Assembly: GCA_903844835.1 (NCBI GenBank) | Contig: CAIMUU010000103.1 | Span: forward strand, 1-13,451 | Direction: 5' to 3' | DNA: 13,451 nt | Source of the DNA: an uncultured bacterium | GTDB lineage: Bacteria; Patescibacteriota; Saccharimonadia; Saccharimonadales; Saccharimonadaceae | Shown here: piece by piece, positions 5,750-12,200 of the stretch | How positions within the stretch are numbered: the stretch's first letter is position 1 | How the letters are laid out: every line of letters starts with the position of its first letter | The notes under the pieces: generated by a model | The model's input: only the letters and a program-made list of their open reading frames with translations | Told to the model about the DNA's origin: nothing | The model's database searches: none | Program-made: the position numbers and the translations under genes

Positions 5750-5762
5750 CGGCGAGATCACC
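5750..5762 (+). repeat. Second displaced copy of the tRNA-Glu 3' end
   Basis: CGGCGAGATCACC is identical to tRNA-Glu 5519-5531, including the discriminator and the first two bases of CCA. It is the third occurrence of this tRNA end within 250 bases. Confidence 0.55.
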
Positions 5763-5765
5763 CCA

Positions 5766-5795
5766 AAAAGAAAAACCCTCCCGTTTAAGGGAGGG
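5766..5795 (-). terminator. Rho-independent terminator of the 213-aa gene
   Basis: On the minus strand a 7-bp stem CCCTCCC/GGGAGGG (5795-5789 with 5782-5776), loop TTAAAC, is followed by TTTTTCTTTTT. It lies about 50 bases past the gene's stop and reads only in that direction. Confidence 0.9.
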
Positions 5796-5846
5796 CGAGG
5801 CGCCGAGTAATAAAACTCAAGACGTCTCTTGTCACGAAATCCAAGC

Positions 5847-6488
5847 TCATATCGTGGCGATTGTAGGTATTTGGGTTCTGGACCAAAAACCGCTTTCTGA
5901 TTTGTCGGGCCCGTTATGGTTTACCCATCGGGCCTGAATGTGAGGTTCGCCATTTTCGCAAAGAAATATCGGCACAAATGCCGTGGCGAATCTTGCGCCG
6001 TTAGCGCAAATCATGGGCAATACTTTGCCGTTCAGTAACGTGAAGCATTGTGGCGATAGGCACAACATGGTCATAACTTCCAGACCTGCCCAGCGAAGTT
6101 GTTTGGGCGCACGATAGGAGACGCCGCCTTCAGATTGTTTCAAATTAAATCTGACAACCTCCAACGATGGGCCTTGGGTATTTTGAGCTTTAAGCTCAAT
6201 CTCTTCGGCGTATATGCAACTATAGACTTCGTGGCCGATTTCGGACATTCTGTCTTGTAGCCATGCATACTGCTTGTTCCAGTTTGAGGCTATATCACCT
6301 TTGCCCATTAGACTGACGCTGATTGGGGACAGATTGTCCGTTTCAGGCTCCAGTTTTTCAACAGTTCGTTTGAACCCGTCAATCTTTTGGTCAGACAAGC
6401 CCATCCCGTAATAGAAATTTGCATACTCTATCAGTTCTGGAAAGACTTGGGGATTAGTCCAAAGTAATTCTGCATCTTTTTTGCCCAT
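5847..6488 (-). CDS. Protein of unknown function, 213 aa
   Basis: I do not recognise this protein. The ATG at 6488 is chosen over the longest frame (6521) because GGAGAGGTG lies just upstream at usable spacing, AGGTG ending 7 bases before the ATG. It is soluble-looking, with no signal peptide. The N-terminal half is mostly helical and charged (WTNPQVFPELIEYANFYYGMG, split around residues 10-30). The middle has a WNKQYAWLQDRMSEIGHEVYS segment (70-90). The last third is more conserved in appearance: RWAGLEVMTMLCLSP (132-146), PMICANGARF (158-167), then a probable beta stretch to the end. Cysteines lie at 91, 142, 148, 161 and 177. It is a single-gene unit with its own terminator, divergent from tpiA. 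Like the 390-aa gene it ends in TGA, while every other complete gene here ends in TAA or TAG. Confidence 0.8.
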   Translation of the reverse strand: MGKKDAELLWTNPQVFPELIEYANFYYGMGLSDQKIDGFKRTVEKLEPETDNLSPISVSLMGKGDIASNWNKQYAWLQDRMSEIGHEVYSCIYAEEIELKAQNTQGPSLEVVRFNLKQSEGGVSYRAPKQLRWAGLEVMTMLCLSPQCFTLLNGKVLPMICANGARFATAFVPIFLCENGEPHIQARWVNHNGPDKSESGFWSRTQIPTIATI

Positions 6489-6505
6489 ATATATACACCT
6501 CTCCT
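6489..6505 (-). promoter_or_regulatory. Shine-Dalgarno site of the 213-aa gene
   Basis: Minus-strand AGGAGAGGTG (6505-6496) offers a near match to the 16S rRNA tail, AGGTG ending seven bases before the ATG at 6488. It sets the start 11 codons inside the longest open frame. Confidence 0.7.
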
Positions 6506-6536
6506 GCCGCTCATCAGTCACGTTACGTGCTGTTAT

Positions 6537-6590
6537 TTGAAGACGGCGGCCAACATTTAAAGGCTATTAAATGTATGTCGCCATCTTCAA
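6537..6590. repeat. 54-base imperfect palindrome in a divergent spacer
   Basis: Arms of 24 bases (6537-6560 and 6567-6590) match at 20 positions around a 6-base middle, AGGCTA. The outer TTGAAGA and inner ACATTTAA blocks are exact. It has no T-run after it on either strand, so it is not a terminator. It lies 48 bases upstream of the 213-aa start and about 170 upstream of tpiA; it may be a regulator site, an RNA hairpin in the 213-aa leader, or a small mobile repeat. Confidence 0.65.
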
Positions 6591-6609
6591 AATTGCTTGG
6601 ATTTTTAAA

Positions 6610-6631
6610 GTGCTAAACAATATTTAAGCAC
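6610..6631. repeat. Short imperfect palindrome
   Basis: GTGCT and AGCAC arms, plus two further pairs, face each other across an AT-rich middle. Such a dyad could be an operator for either divergent gene, but the match is short and may be chance. Confidence 0.25.
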
Positions 6632-6735
6632 AAAAGGGATGATTTGTATAGAGTGGTGGTATGTTTGGGCATAGAAAAACAAAGAAATTTTAAATGTTGA
6701 CTAGACGATGCGATAATAATAGAGTAAACTAAAAG

Positions 6736-6744
6736 TGATATACA
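6736..6744 (+). promoter_or_regulatory. Extended -10 promoter of tpiA
   Basis: TGATATACA (TGN plus TATACA) would start transcription about 10 bases before the tpiA ATG. That leaves a very short leader, in keeping with the absence of a Shine-Dalgarno site. A TTGACT at 6697-6702 is too far away to be its -35. Confidence 0.4.
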
Positions 6745-6761
6745 TAAGCGATTTATAACAG

Positions 6762-7547
6762 ATGGCGCACGATAAAAAAATTATAGTTGGTAATTGGAAA
6801 ATGAACCTCAATATGCATGAGGCGAGTTTATATTTACTGCAATTGTCCAAGCTCGTTAAGGTCCGACGTGATGTCGAAGTAATTTTGGCTCCAACTGTGA
6901 TGACCTTGCAATCTTTGAGTTTGCAGGTTAATTTGCGACAATTTAAATTGGCGGCTCAAAACTTTTTTTGGCGAGATCACGGTTCATATACTGGTGAAGT
7001 TTCGGCCTCGCAGCTGCGTGGGGTTGTGCAGTATGCTTTAGTTGGTCACTCCGAAAGGCGACATATTTTTAATGAATCCGACAAGGACATGCGCAACAAA
7101 GTTGCGGCGGCAGTTCGCAATGGCATCAAGCCAATACTGTGTGTCGGTGAGACTGCATGGGAGCACGCTAACGGTGAAACGAAAGACGTCTTGCATGACC
7201 AGCTTATCGGCGGACTAGCAAATATTACTAGTGAAGAACTTGACCAGGTTATTGTGGCCTATGAGCCAGTTTGGGCGATTGGCACTGGCCAAAATGCCTT
7301 ACCATCTGATGTGACTGCAGCCGTAAAGGTTATTCGTAAGCAAATTGAACACTTGTATGGTGCTAAATCAGCCGAGGCAATTCAGATTCTATATGGCGGA
7401 AGCGTAACACCAGATAGTGCGGCAGACTATTTGTCTCTTGCTGGTGTTGACGGATTGTTAGTTGGTGCCGCCAGTCTTGAGGCCCATATCTTTAGTTCAA
7501 TAATAGAAAAAGCGCATAAAGGCTCATCTGAAGCAGAAGAGGATTAG
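6762..7547 (+). CDS. tpiA: Triosephosphate isomerase
   Basis: 261 aa, a normal length for the family. It interconverts dihydroxyacetone phosphate and glyceraldehyde 3-phosphate in the cytoplasm, within glycolysis. The catalytic residues are all visible: NWKMN with Lys13, GHSERR with His96, and AYEPVWAIGTG with Glu168 followed by the flexible phosphate-binding loop. The phosphate is further held by YGGSV (211-215) and LLVGAASL (232-239). The fold order is that of a full TIM barrel with no gaps. The ATG at 6762 begins directly before the KKIIVGNWKMN strand, as expected; there is no Shine-Dalgarno site. The stop overlaps the ribosome site of the next gene, so the two are very likely co-transcribed. 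Confidence 0.98.
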   Translation: MAHDKKIIVGNWKMNLNMHEASLYLLQLSKLVKVRRDVEVILAPTVMTLQSLSLQVNLRQFKLAAQNFFWRDHGSYTGEVSASQLRGVVQYALVGHSERRHIFNESDKDMRNKVAAAVRNGIKPILCVGETAWEHANGETKDVLHDQLIGGLANITSEELDQVIVAYEPVWAIGTGQNALPSDVTAAVKVIRKQIEHLYGAKSAEAIQILYGGSVTPDSAADYLSLAGVDGLLVGAASLEAHIFSSIIEKAHKGSSEAEED

Positions 7548-7555
7548 GAGTAGAC

Positions 7556-8437
7556 ATGCAAGATTTAGATTTTGATGAACTTGATAGGGCTGTAAATTCA
7601 GCGATTTCTAGTAGACCAGCGCCACAGGTGCCAGTTAGGCCATCTGGCGGTTTGCCAACCATACCAGTAGTACCAACAGCTCCAGCCGCACCAAGGCCAA
7701 GTACTGGTCGGTTTATGGATGTGGTTCATCCGTCTTCAAATATGCGTTCAACACTTGTTATGCCGGAGCGAACCTCAAGCCAAGTAGCTACTGTCCCAAA
7801 GGACCAGTTACCAATGGTCCAACCTCCTGCCGCCGACGACGATTCTGATATTGATCAGATAAGTAATGATATTACCGACGCAATGAACCAGGCGGCCGAT
7901 AAGCCACTTGAGTCGCCATTTATTTCAGGTACAAAAGTCGAAAAAAGGCCTCTAAACGCCATGTCCCTAGAGCAGACAAATACCGCTCCATTTCAGCCAT
8001 CAACGCCAGCTCTTCATCTTAGCACCCCAAAGGCTGTGTCGTCAGATGGCACCGGCGTAATTGACACACCTTTACCAGCCGAACTTCAGAGCGATCTATT
8101 GTCTATTGAGTCAAATGAGATGATTCAGCCAGAAGAGCCCGCTGTGCCAGCTGTTATTGCTAAGCGACCAGCCGTTGTCCCGCCAGTTGTGGCTCCAGTT
8201 GCACAAAAGCCAGTTCAAGCCGTGGCCACGTCTATCCCTCAGCAATACAAAGAACAGCCAAGTACTGGTGAAAAATCTAATGGTGCGATTTATGACGTCA
8301 ATTCTTATCACAAGGCTATGGTTAGTCCAGTCAAGAAAAAGTCAGGCTGGATGTGGATTCTTTGGATAGTAATACTGATGATTGTTAGCGTTGGGGCTGG
8401 TGTGGCCGTTTATTACTTTGTGTTACCTCGCCTTTAA
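7556..8437 (+). CDS. Proline-rich tail-anchored membrane protein, unknown function
   Basis: 293 aa. The N-terminus begins MQDLDFDELDRAV, then most of the chain (about 20-240) is low complexity: Pro, Ala, Val, Ser and Thr rich, with a short acidic patch DDDSDID (94-100) that leads into a helix, and the segment GRFMDVVHPSSNM (51-63). A basic KKK (260-262) precedes a single membrane helix at about 264-290, and only three residues follow. With no signal peptide this is a tail-anchored topology with a long disordered cytoplasmic arm. I know of no assigned function; I recall similar proteins in Saccharibacteria but did not check. GGAG overlaps the tpiA stop, 5 bases before the ATG, and the intergenic gap is 8 bases, so it is translated from the tpiA mRNA. 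Confidence 0.85.
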   Translation: MQDLDFDELDRAVNSAISSRPAPQVPVRPSGGLPTIPVVPTAPAAPRPSTGRFMDVVHPSSNMRSTLVMPERTSSQVATVPKDQLPMVQPPAADDDSDIDQISNDITDAMNQAADKPLESPFISGTKVEKRPLNAMSLEQTNTAPFQPSTPALHLSTPKAVSSDGTGVIDTPLPAELQSDLLSIESNEMIQPEEPAVPAVIAKRPAVVPPVVAPVAQKPVQAVATSIPQQYKEQPSTGEKSNGAIYDVNSYHKAMVSPVKKKSGWMWILWIVILMIVSVGAGVAVYYFVLPRL

Positions 8438-8452
8438 TCTTTGTTTATAGTC

Positions 8453-8458
8453 TATAAT
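8453..8458 (+). promoter_or_regulatory. -10 box of the helicase gene, leaderless
   Basis: A perfect TATAAT ends 7 bases before the ATG at 8466, so transcription should start at or beside the start codon. No Shine-Dalgarno site is present. The in-frame GTG at 8463 is only 4 bases from the -10 and is less likely to be the start. Confidence 0.65.
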
Positions 8459-8465
8459 AGATGTG

Positions 8466-10580
8466 ATGGACTTACTTGATGGGCTTAACATAGTGCAAGC
8501 TGAGGCGGTACAGATAACATCTGGACCGCTACTTATTCTTGCTGGCGCTGGAAGTGGCAAAACAAAAACGTTGACACATCGAATTGCGTATCTTATTGGG
8601 CATGAAAAAGTATTGCCAAACGAGATTCTAGCAGTAACTTTTACTAATAAGGCTGCCAAGGAGATGCGTAGTCGGCTTGGCGTATTACTGGGCCAAAACA
8701 GTGCTGGTCGCAACTTTATGCCTTGGATGGGGACTTTTCATGGTATTTGTGTCCGTCTGCTTCGGGTTGAAGGTGAGGCAATTGGGGTATCTCGTAACTT
8801 TGTGATTTATGATGAAGACGACAGACAGGGGCTAGTAAAACAGGCTATGAAACAGTTAGCGATTGGTGATAATGAGATAAAGGCCAAGTCGGTGAGTGGT
8901 CTAATCTCGACAGCCAAAAATCAAATGATTGGTCCAGATGATTACGAAGCAACAGCCGAATTTCCTTATCAGAAAAATGTTGCGAAAATATATAAAAGGT
9001 ATGAATCATTACGCAAAACGGCAGGTGCGCTAGATTTTGATGATTTACTGTTGGATGTTGTTAGTTTGCTTCGTAATAATCCAAAGGTATGTGCTAAATG
9101 GCAAAAGAACTTTAATCATATTCTGATTGATGAGTACCAAGATACCAACGCGGCTCAATATAACATTATTAAATTATTGGTTAATGACAAAAACAATATT
9201 TGCGTAGTTGGTGATGACTGGCAATCGATTTATTCTTGGCGTGGGGCCGATTTTACGAACATTTTGAATTTTGAACGTGATTTTAAGAATGCAAAAGTTA
9301 TCAAGCTAGAACAGAACTATCGAAGCACTGGTAATATTTTGGATGCGGCCAGCAATGTAATTGCCAAAAACGTTATGCGCACGGATAAAAAACTCTGGAC
9401 AGCGGCCGGTCCTGGTCAACCAGTTCAGATACATGAATTAAATGATGAGGCCGAAGAGGCAAATTTAGTAGCCGAACGGATTGCTTCACATGTGGCGATG
9501 GGCGCTAGAAAATATGGTGATTTCGCAGTTCTTTATCGTACCAATGCTCAGAGTTACACCCTGGAAAGATCGTTTATCCGCCTAAGAGTTCCTTATCAGA
9601 TAGTTGGTGGTGTTAGGTTTTATGACCGTAAAGAAATAAAAGATATCATTGCATACTTGAGGCTAATTTATCAACCTCAGGACAGAATGAGTTTTAGTAG
9701 AATTGTCAACGTGCCAGCAAGGGGTATAGGTGCTATGAGTTTAGAAAAATTCATGTTATGGCAGGCTGGCAGTGGTATGGATATCATCTCGGCACTAGCT
9801 AATGTTGATCAAACCAGTATAGTTACATCGCGAGCAAAATTAGCTATGTTGTCGCTAGGCGAAAAATTACGAATTGTCCAATCGATGGTTGCGACGGCTA
9901 GTCCGACTGAGCTTATTGAAAAGATATTATCATTAACCGGTTATCGTGATTATATTTCCGATGGCACACCTCAGGCTGAGGACCGAGAAGCCAATATTGG
10001 CTCATTACTTTCAGATGCTCAAAATTTTGTTGATTTGTCGGAATTTCTAGAAGAAGTGGCCTTGATGTCGAGTGCTGATACCGATAGTGATGGCCAAAAA
10101 GTAACTTTAATGACGCTTCACTCTGCCAAGGGGTTGGAGTTCCCGGTCGTATTTATTGTTGGCATGGAAGACGGAATATTGCCGCACTCTAGGGTTTATG
10201 AGGCTGGACCGGCAGAACTTGAAGAGGAGCGTAGGCTTGCTTATGTTGGTATGACTCGGGCCCGAGACGAGCTACATTTAACCTATGCTCAAAGTAGGAT
10301 GCAATTTGGTCAAAGGGGTTATAACCCTGTTTCGAGATTTATTGCCGAGATTGGTGAGGCTGCAGCGATGACTATGCCGGCTGTTCCGCAGTTTGCTTAT
10401 CAGCACAAAGAACAGGAATTTTATAGCGATGAATTATTCACGGTTGGCGAAACCGTTCGCTCAGCTGCATTTGGTACTGGTGAAATTATTGAGATTGACG
10501 GTCTGGCTTTGACAATTAGATTTGACGACGGTCGTACTAAAAAGCTTAATGCTGAATATGCTCGACTTGAAAAAATCTAA
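8466..10580 (+). CDS. pcrA: ATP-dependent DNA helicase, UvrD/PcrA type
   Basis: 704 aa from ATG 8466 (705 if GTG 8463 is used, as numbered here). It is a superfamily 1A 3'-5' helicase that uses ATP to unwind DNA in repair and to displace proteins. All motifs are present: Q-like LNIVQAEAV (8-16), Walker A AGAGSGKT (27-34), motif Ia TFTNKAAKEM (59-68), Walker B LIDEYQDTN (221-229), motif III VVGDDWQSIYSWRGAD (248-263), motif IV LEQNYRS (282-288), motif V TLMTLHSAKGLEF (548-560) and motif VI EERRLAYVGMTRARDEL (588-604). The C-terminus (about 655-705) has FTVGETVRSAAFGTGEI and resembles the Tudor-like domain that lets PcrA/UvrD bind RNA polymerase. Motif III has Trp where GDDDQ is usual. UvrD and PcrA cannot be separated by sequence alone. 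It has its own promoter. Confidence 0.95.
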   Translation: MDLLDGLNIVQAEAVQITSGPLLILAGAGSGKTKTLTHRIAYLIGHEKVLPNEILAVTFTNKAAKEMRSRLGVLLGQNSAGRNFMPWMGTFHGICVRLLRVEGEAIGVSRNFVIYDEDDRQGLVKQAMKQLAIGDNEIKAKSVSGLISTAKNQMIGPDDYEATAEFPYQKNVAKIYKRYESLRKTAGALDFDDLLLDVVSLLRNNPKVCAKWQKNFNHILIDEYQDTNAAQYNIIKLLVNDKNNICVVGDDWQSIYSWRGADFTNILNFERDFKNAKVIKLEQNYRSTGNILDAASNVIAKNVMRTDKKLWTAAGPGQPVQIHELNDEAEEANLVAERIASHVAMGARKYGDFAVLYRTNAQSYTLERSFIRLRVPYQIVGGVRFYDRKEIKDIIAYLRLIYQPQDRMSFSRIVNVPARGIGAMSLEKFMLWQAGSGMDIISALANVDQTSIVTSRAKLAMLSLGEKLRIVQSMVATASPTELIEKILSLTGYRDYISDGTPQAEDREANIGSLLSDAQNFVDLSEFLEEVALMSSADTDSDGQKVTLMTLHSAKGLEFPVVFIVGMEDGILPHSRVYEAGPAELEEERRLAYVGMTRARDELHLTYAQSRMQFGQRGYNPVSRFIAEIGEAAAMTMPAVPQFAYQHKEQEFYSDELFTVGETVRSAAFGTGEIIEIDGLALTIRFDDGRTKKLNAEYARLEKI

Positions 10581-10592
10581 ATGCGCTATAAT
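10567..10592 (+). promoter_or_regulatory. Promoter of the 80-aa gene, near-leaderless
   Basis: TATAAT (10587-10592) ends 9 bases before the ATG at 10602, and TTGAAA (10567-10572), inside the end of the helicase gene, could serve as a closely spaced -35 (14-base gap). The predicted transcript has a leader of 0-3 bases; no Shine-Dalgarno site is visible. Confidence 0.55.
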
Positions 10593-10601
10593 TAATTTAT
10601 T

Positions 10602-10844
10602 ATGAATAAAAATAAAACAAAAACTATCATCATAATTATTTCAGTTGCACTAGTGTTGGCTTTGGTTAGTTTTTTCTTTTTCCCAAGGTATACGAGAAAT
10701 TGCAGTAGAGTTTCGGGCGAATTGGTCTGTGTTACATATCATTGTATGGGTATTCAGTATTCAGATGGTGATGAACCATCGACGGCTCGATGTATCGGCA
10801 TTGATTTGGGTAGCGAATCTCGGACCACTTCCCCAAACGACTAG
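10602..10844 (+). CDS. Small four-cysteine secreted or membrane-anchored protein, unknown function
   Basis: 80 aa. A basic start (MNKNKTKT) leads into a strongly hydrophobic segment at 8-28, followed by an external part of about 50 residues with Cys34, Cys43, Cys48 and Cys64. The spacing NCSRVSGELVCVTYHCMG then RCIGIDLG suggests two disulphides outside the membrane. There is no lipobox, so the hydrophobic segment is an anchor or signal peptide. I do not know a named family. The promoter just ahead and the coherent layout support it as a real gene; no terminator is visible after it. Confidence 0.75.
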   Translation: MNKNKTKTIIIIISVALVLALVSFFFFPRYTRNCSRVSGELVCVTYHCMGIQYSDGDEPSTARCIGIDLGSESRTTSPND

Positions 10845-10872
10845 ATATTATTTAGCTATTTACATTTAATTT

Positions 10873-10881
10873 TGCTATACT
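10873..10881 (+). promoter_or_regulatory. Extended -10 promoter of the wall lysozyme gene
   Basis: TGCTATACT is an extended -10 (TGN plus TATACT) and differs by two bases from the TGCTACAAT found before the prepilin gene. It predicts a start near 10888 and a leader of about 28 bases with only a weak GGGG as ribosome site. Confidence 0.6.
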
Positions 10882-10916
10882 TTTAACATACAATTTGTGG
10901 GGTTAAATGCGAGAAA

Positions 10917-12200
10917 ATGAATAACCTAATTCGTAAGTCGGCGTTTTCTTTTTGGTCGCTCCTAGCTACCGTATTTTTTTTGATTGTAGTAGCAATCCTT
11001 CTCGTCTCAAATGTGACTCATGCTGTAGGAAGTGATGCTTCGCAAGGCGGACGCCTAGTTACGATACATGATAGAGGTGTGGAAAAAATTATCCTAAGCC
11101 AAGGGCTGACGATTGGCGATGCCATCAGGGAAGCTGGTCTAGTTGTTGATGAAAATGATGTGGTTGAGCCAGCTATTTCAGAAAAAATGGTGTCTTCTAA
11201 TTACCAGGTTAATATTTATCGAGCCAGCCCTGTAATAATTGTCGATGGTAATATCCGTCGAAAAATTATGACTCCATATCAAACGGCTGATCAAATTGCA
11301 AAAACTGTGGGCATTGTGCTTTACCCAGAGGACAAGACTATCATAGGTAGTGCCGATAATATGGCAGATGGGGCTGGTTTGCAGCTAAATATTATTCGCG
11401 CAACGCCCTTTGCATTTACGCTTTATGGCAAGACCATAACTGCCAGGACTCAATCTAAGACGATTGGTGAAATGTTGTTAGAAAAGGGAATAGTGCTTAG
11501 TGATATTGACCGCGTCTACCCAAGTCAAGATAGTCTGATGGCCAATGGTTTGGTGGTTAGGGTTTGGCGCGAAGGCAAGCAAACCATAACTGTCGATGAG
11601 GCTGTCGCTTTTGATACCGAAAAAATCGAAAGCGTTGATCAGCCTGTTGGTTTTTATGAAATTAAACTTGTCGGCGTACCGGGCCTAAGAAGTGTAACTT
11701 ATGAAGTCTCAATTGAGGACGGCGTAGAGGTCAGTCGAGCCGAAATCGCCAGCGTTGTTGTAACGCCTGCATCAAAGCAAATCGTAACTGTCGGCATAAA
11801 AGGTAAATATACAACACCAAGCGAGAATGAAAATATCACTTGGGATTATCTAATATCAAAAGGCTTCAGTAGAGTCCAAACGGCTGGAATTATGGGCAAT
11901 TTGATGCAGGAACATCGCTTTAATACATCTGATTCTGATGGTGGGTACGGTTTGGTCCAATGGACTGGTAGCCGACGTGAGGAGTTGTTGTTGCAGCCTT
12001 ATCCAGAAAATATTTATACGCAATTAGATTTTTTGATGCATGAACTTAACACTGGGTATGTCTATGTTAGGGACAATATTTTGGCATCAGATAGTTTGGA
12101 AAGTGCTGTAACGATATTCCAAAATCAATATGAACGTTGTGGCATCTGCAGAGAGTCAAAGCGGATTGAATTTGCCCAAAATATTTTGGCGAGTCATTAA
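10917..12200 (+). CDS. Cell-wall hydrolase with DUF348, G5 and phage-tail lysozyme domains
   Basis: 427 aa. A signal or anchor helix covers about 13-35. Three DUF348-like (YabE ubiquitin-like) units follow, at about 47-90, 105-157 and 164-216; each carries the motif T-I-G-D/E with a helix (LTIGDAIREAGL at 64-75, KTIGEMLLEKGIVL at 181-194). A G5 domain covers about 217-297 (VDEAVAFDTEK, then the EDGVEVSRAEI block). The C-terminal domain (about 305-427) matches the phage-tail lysozyme family: ITWDYLISKGFSRVQTAGI, then GNLMQEHRF with Glu332 the probable catalytic acid, and GGYGLVQWTG. It should cut peptidoglycan outside the membrane, with DUF348/G5 binding the wall. Two cysteines (408, 411) lie near the end. 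The stop overlaps the rsmA start by one base. Confidence 0.93.
   Translation: MNNLIRKSAFSFWSLLATVFFLIVVAILLVSNVTHAVGSDASQGGRLVTIHDRGVEKIILSQGLTIGDAIREAGLVVDENDVVEPAISEKMVSSNYQVNIYRASPVIIVDGNIRRKIMTPYQTADQIAKTVGIVLYPEDKTIIGSADNMADGAGLQLNIIRATPFAFTLYGKTITARTQSKTIGEMLLEKGIVLSDIDRVYPSQDSLMANGLVVRVWREGKQTITVDEAVAFDTEKIESVDQPVGFYEIKLVGVPGLRSVTYEVSIEDGVEVSRAEIASVVVTPASKQIVTVGIKGKYTTPSENENITWDYLISKGFSRVQTAGIMGNLMQEHRFNTSDSDGGYGLVQWTGSRREELLLQPYPENIYTQLDFLMHELNTGYVYVRDNILASDSLESAVTIFQNQYERCGICRESKRIEFAQNILASH

Larger units (their letters stand above)
5533..5765. other. Non-coding region of tRNA-derived pieces and hairpins
   Basis: No protein gene is supported. The short plus-strand frame over 5656-5937 and the minus-strand frame over 5469-5723 overlap tRNA pieces and a terminator and have no ribosome site. 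The content is the terminator hairpin, the T-arm hairpin, the AT-rich inverted repeat, a short direct repeat (AACGGAG with GCGA, near 5680 and 5697) and the two tRNA 3'-end copies. Confidence 0.5.

Noticed and set aside
5656..5937. Plus-strand open frame of 93 codons
   Set aside because: It crosses tRNA fragments and the minus-strand terminator and enters the end of the 213-aa gene; no start signal.
6661..6693. Ten-codon frame MFGHRKTKKF upstream of tpiA
   Set aside because: Too short, with no ribosome site or other support.
8111..8369. Open frames on both strands inside the tail-anchored gene
   Set aside because: Shadows of the proline-rich frame, which has a ribosome site coupled to tpiA and a clear membrane helix.
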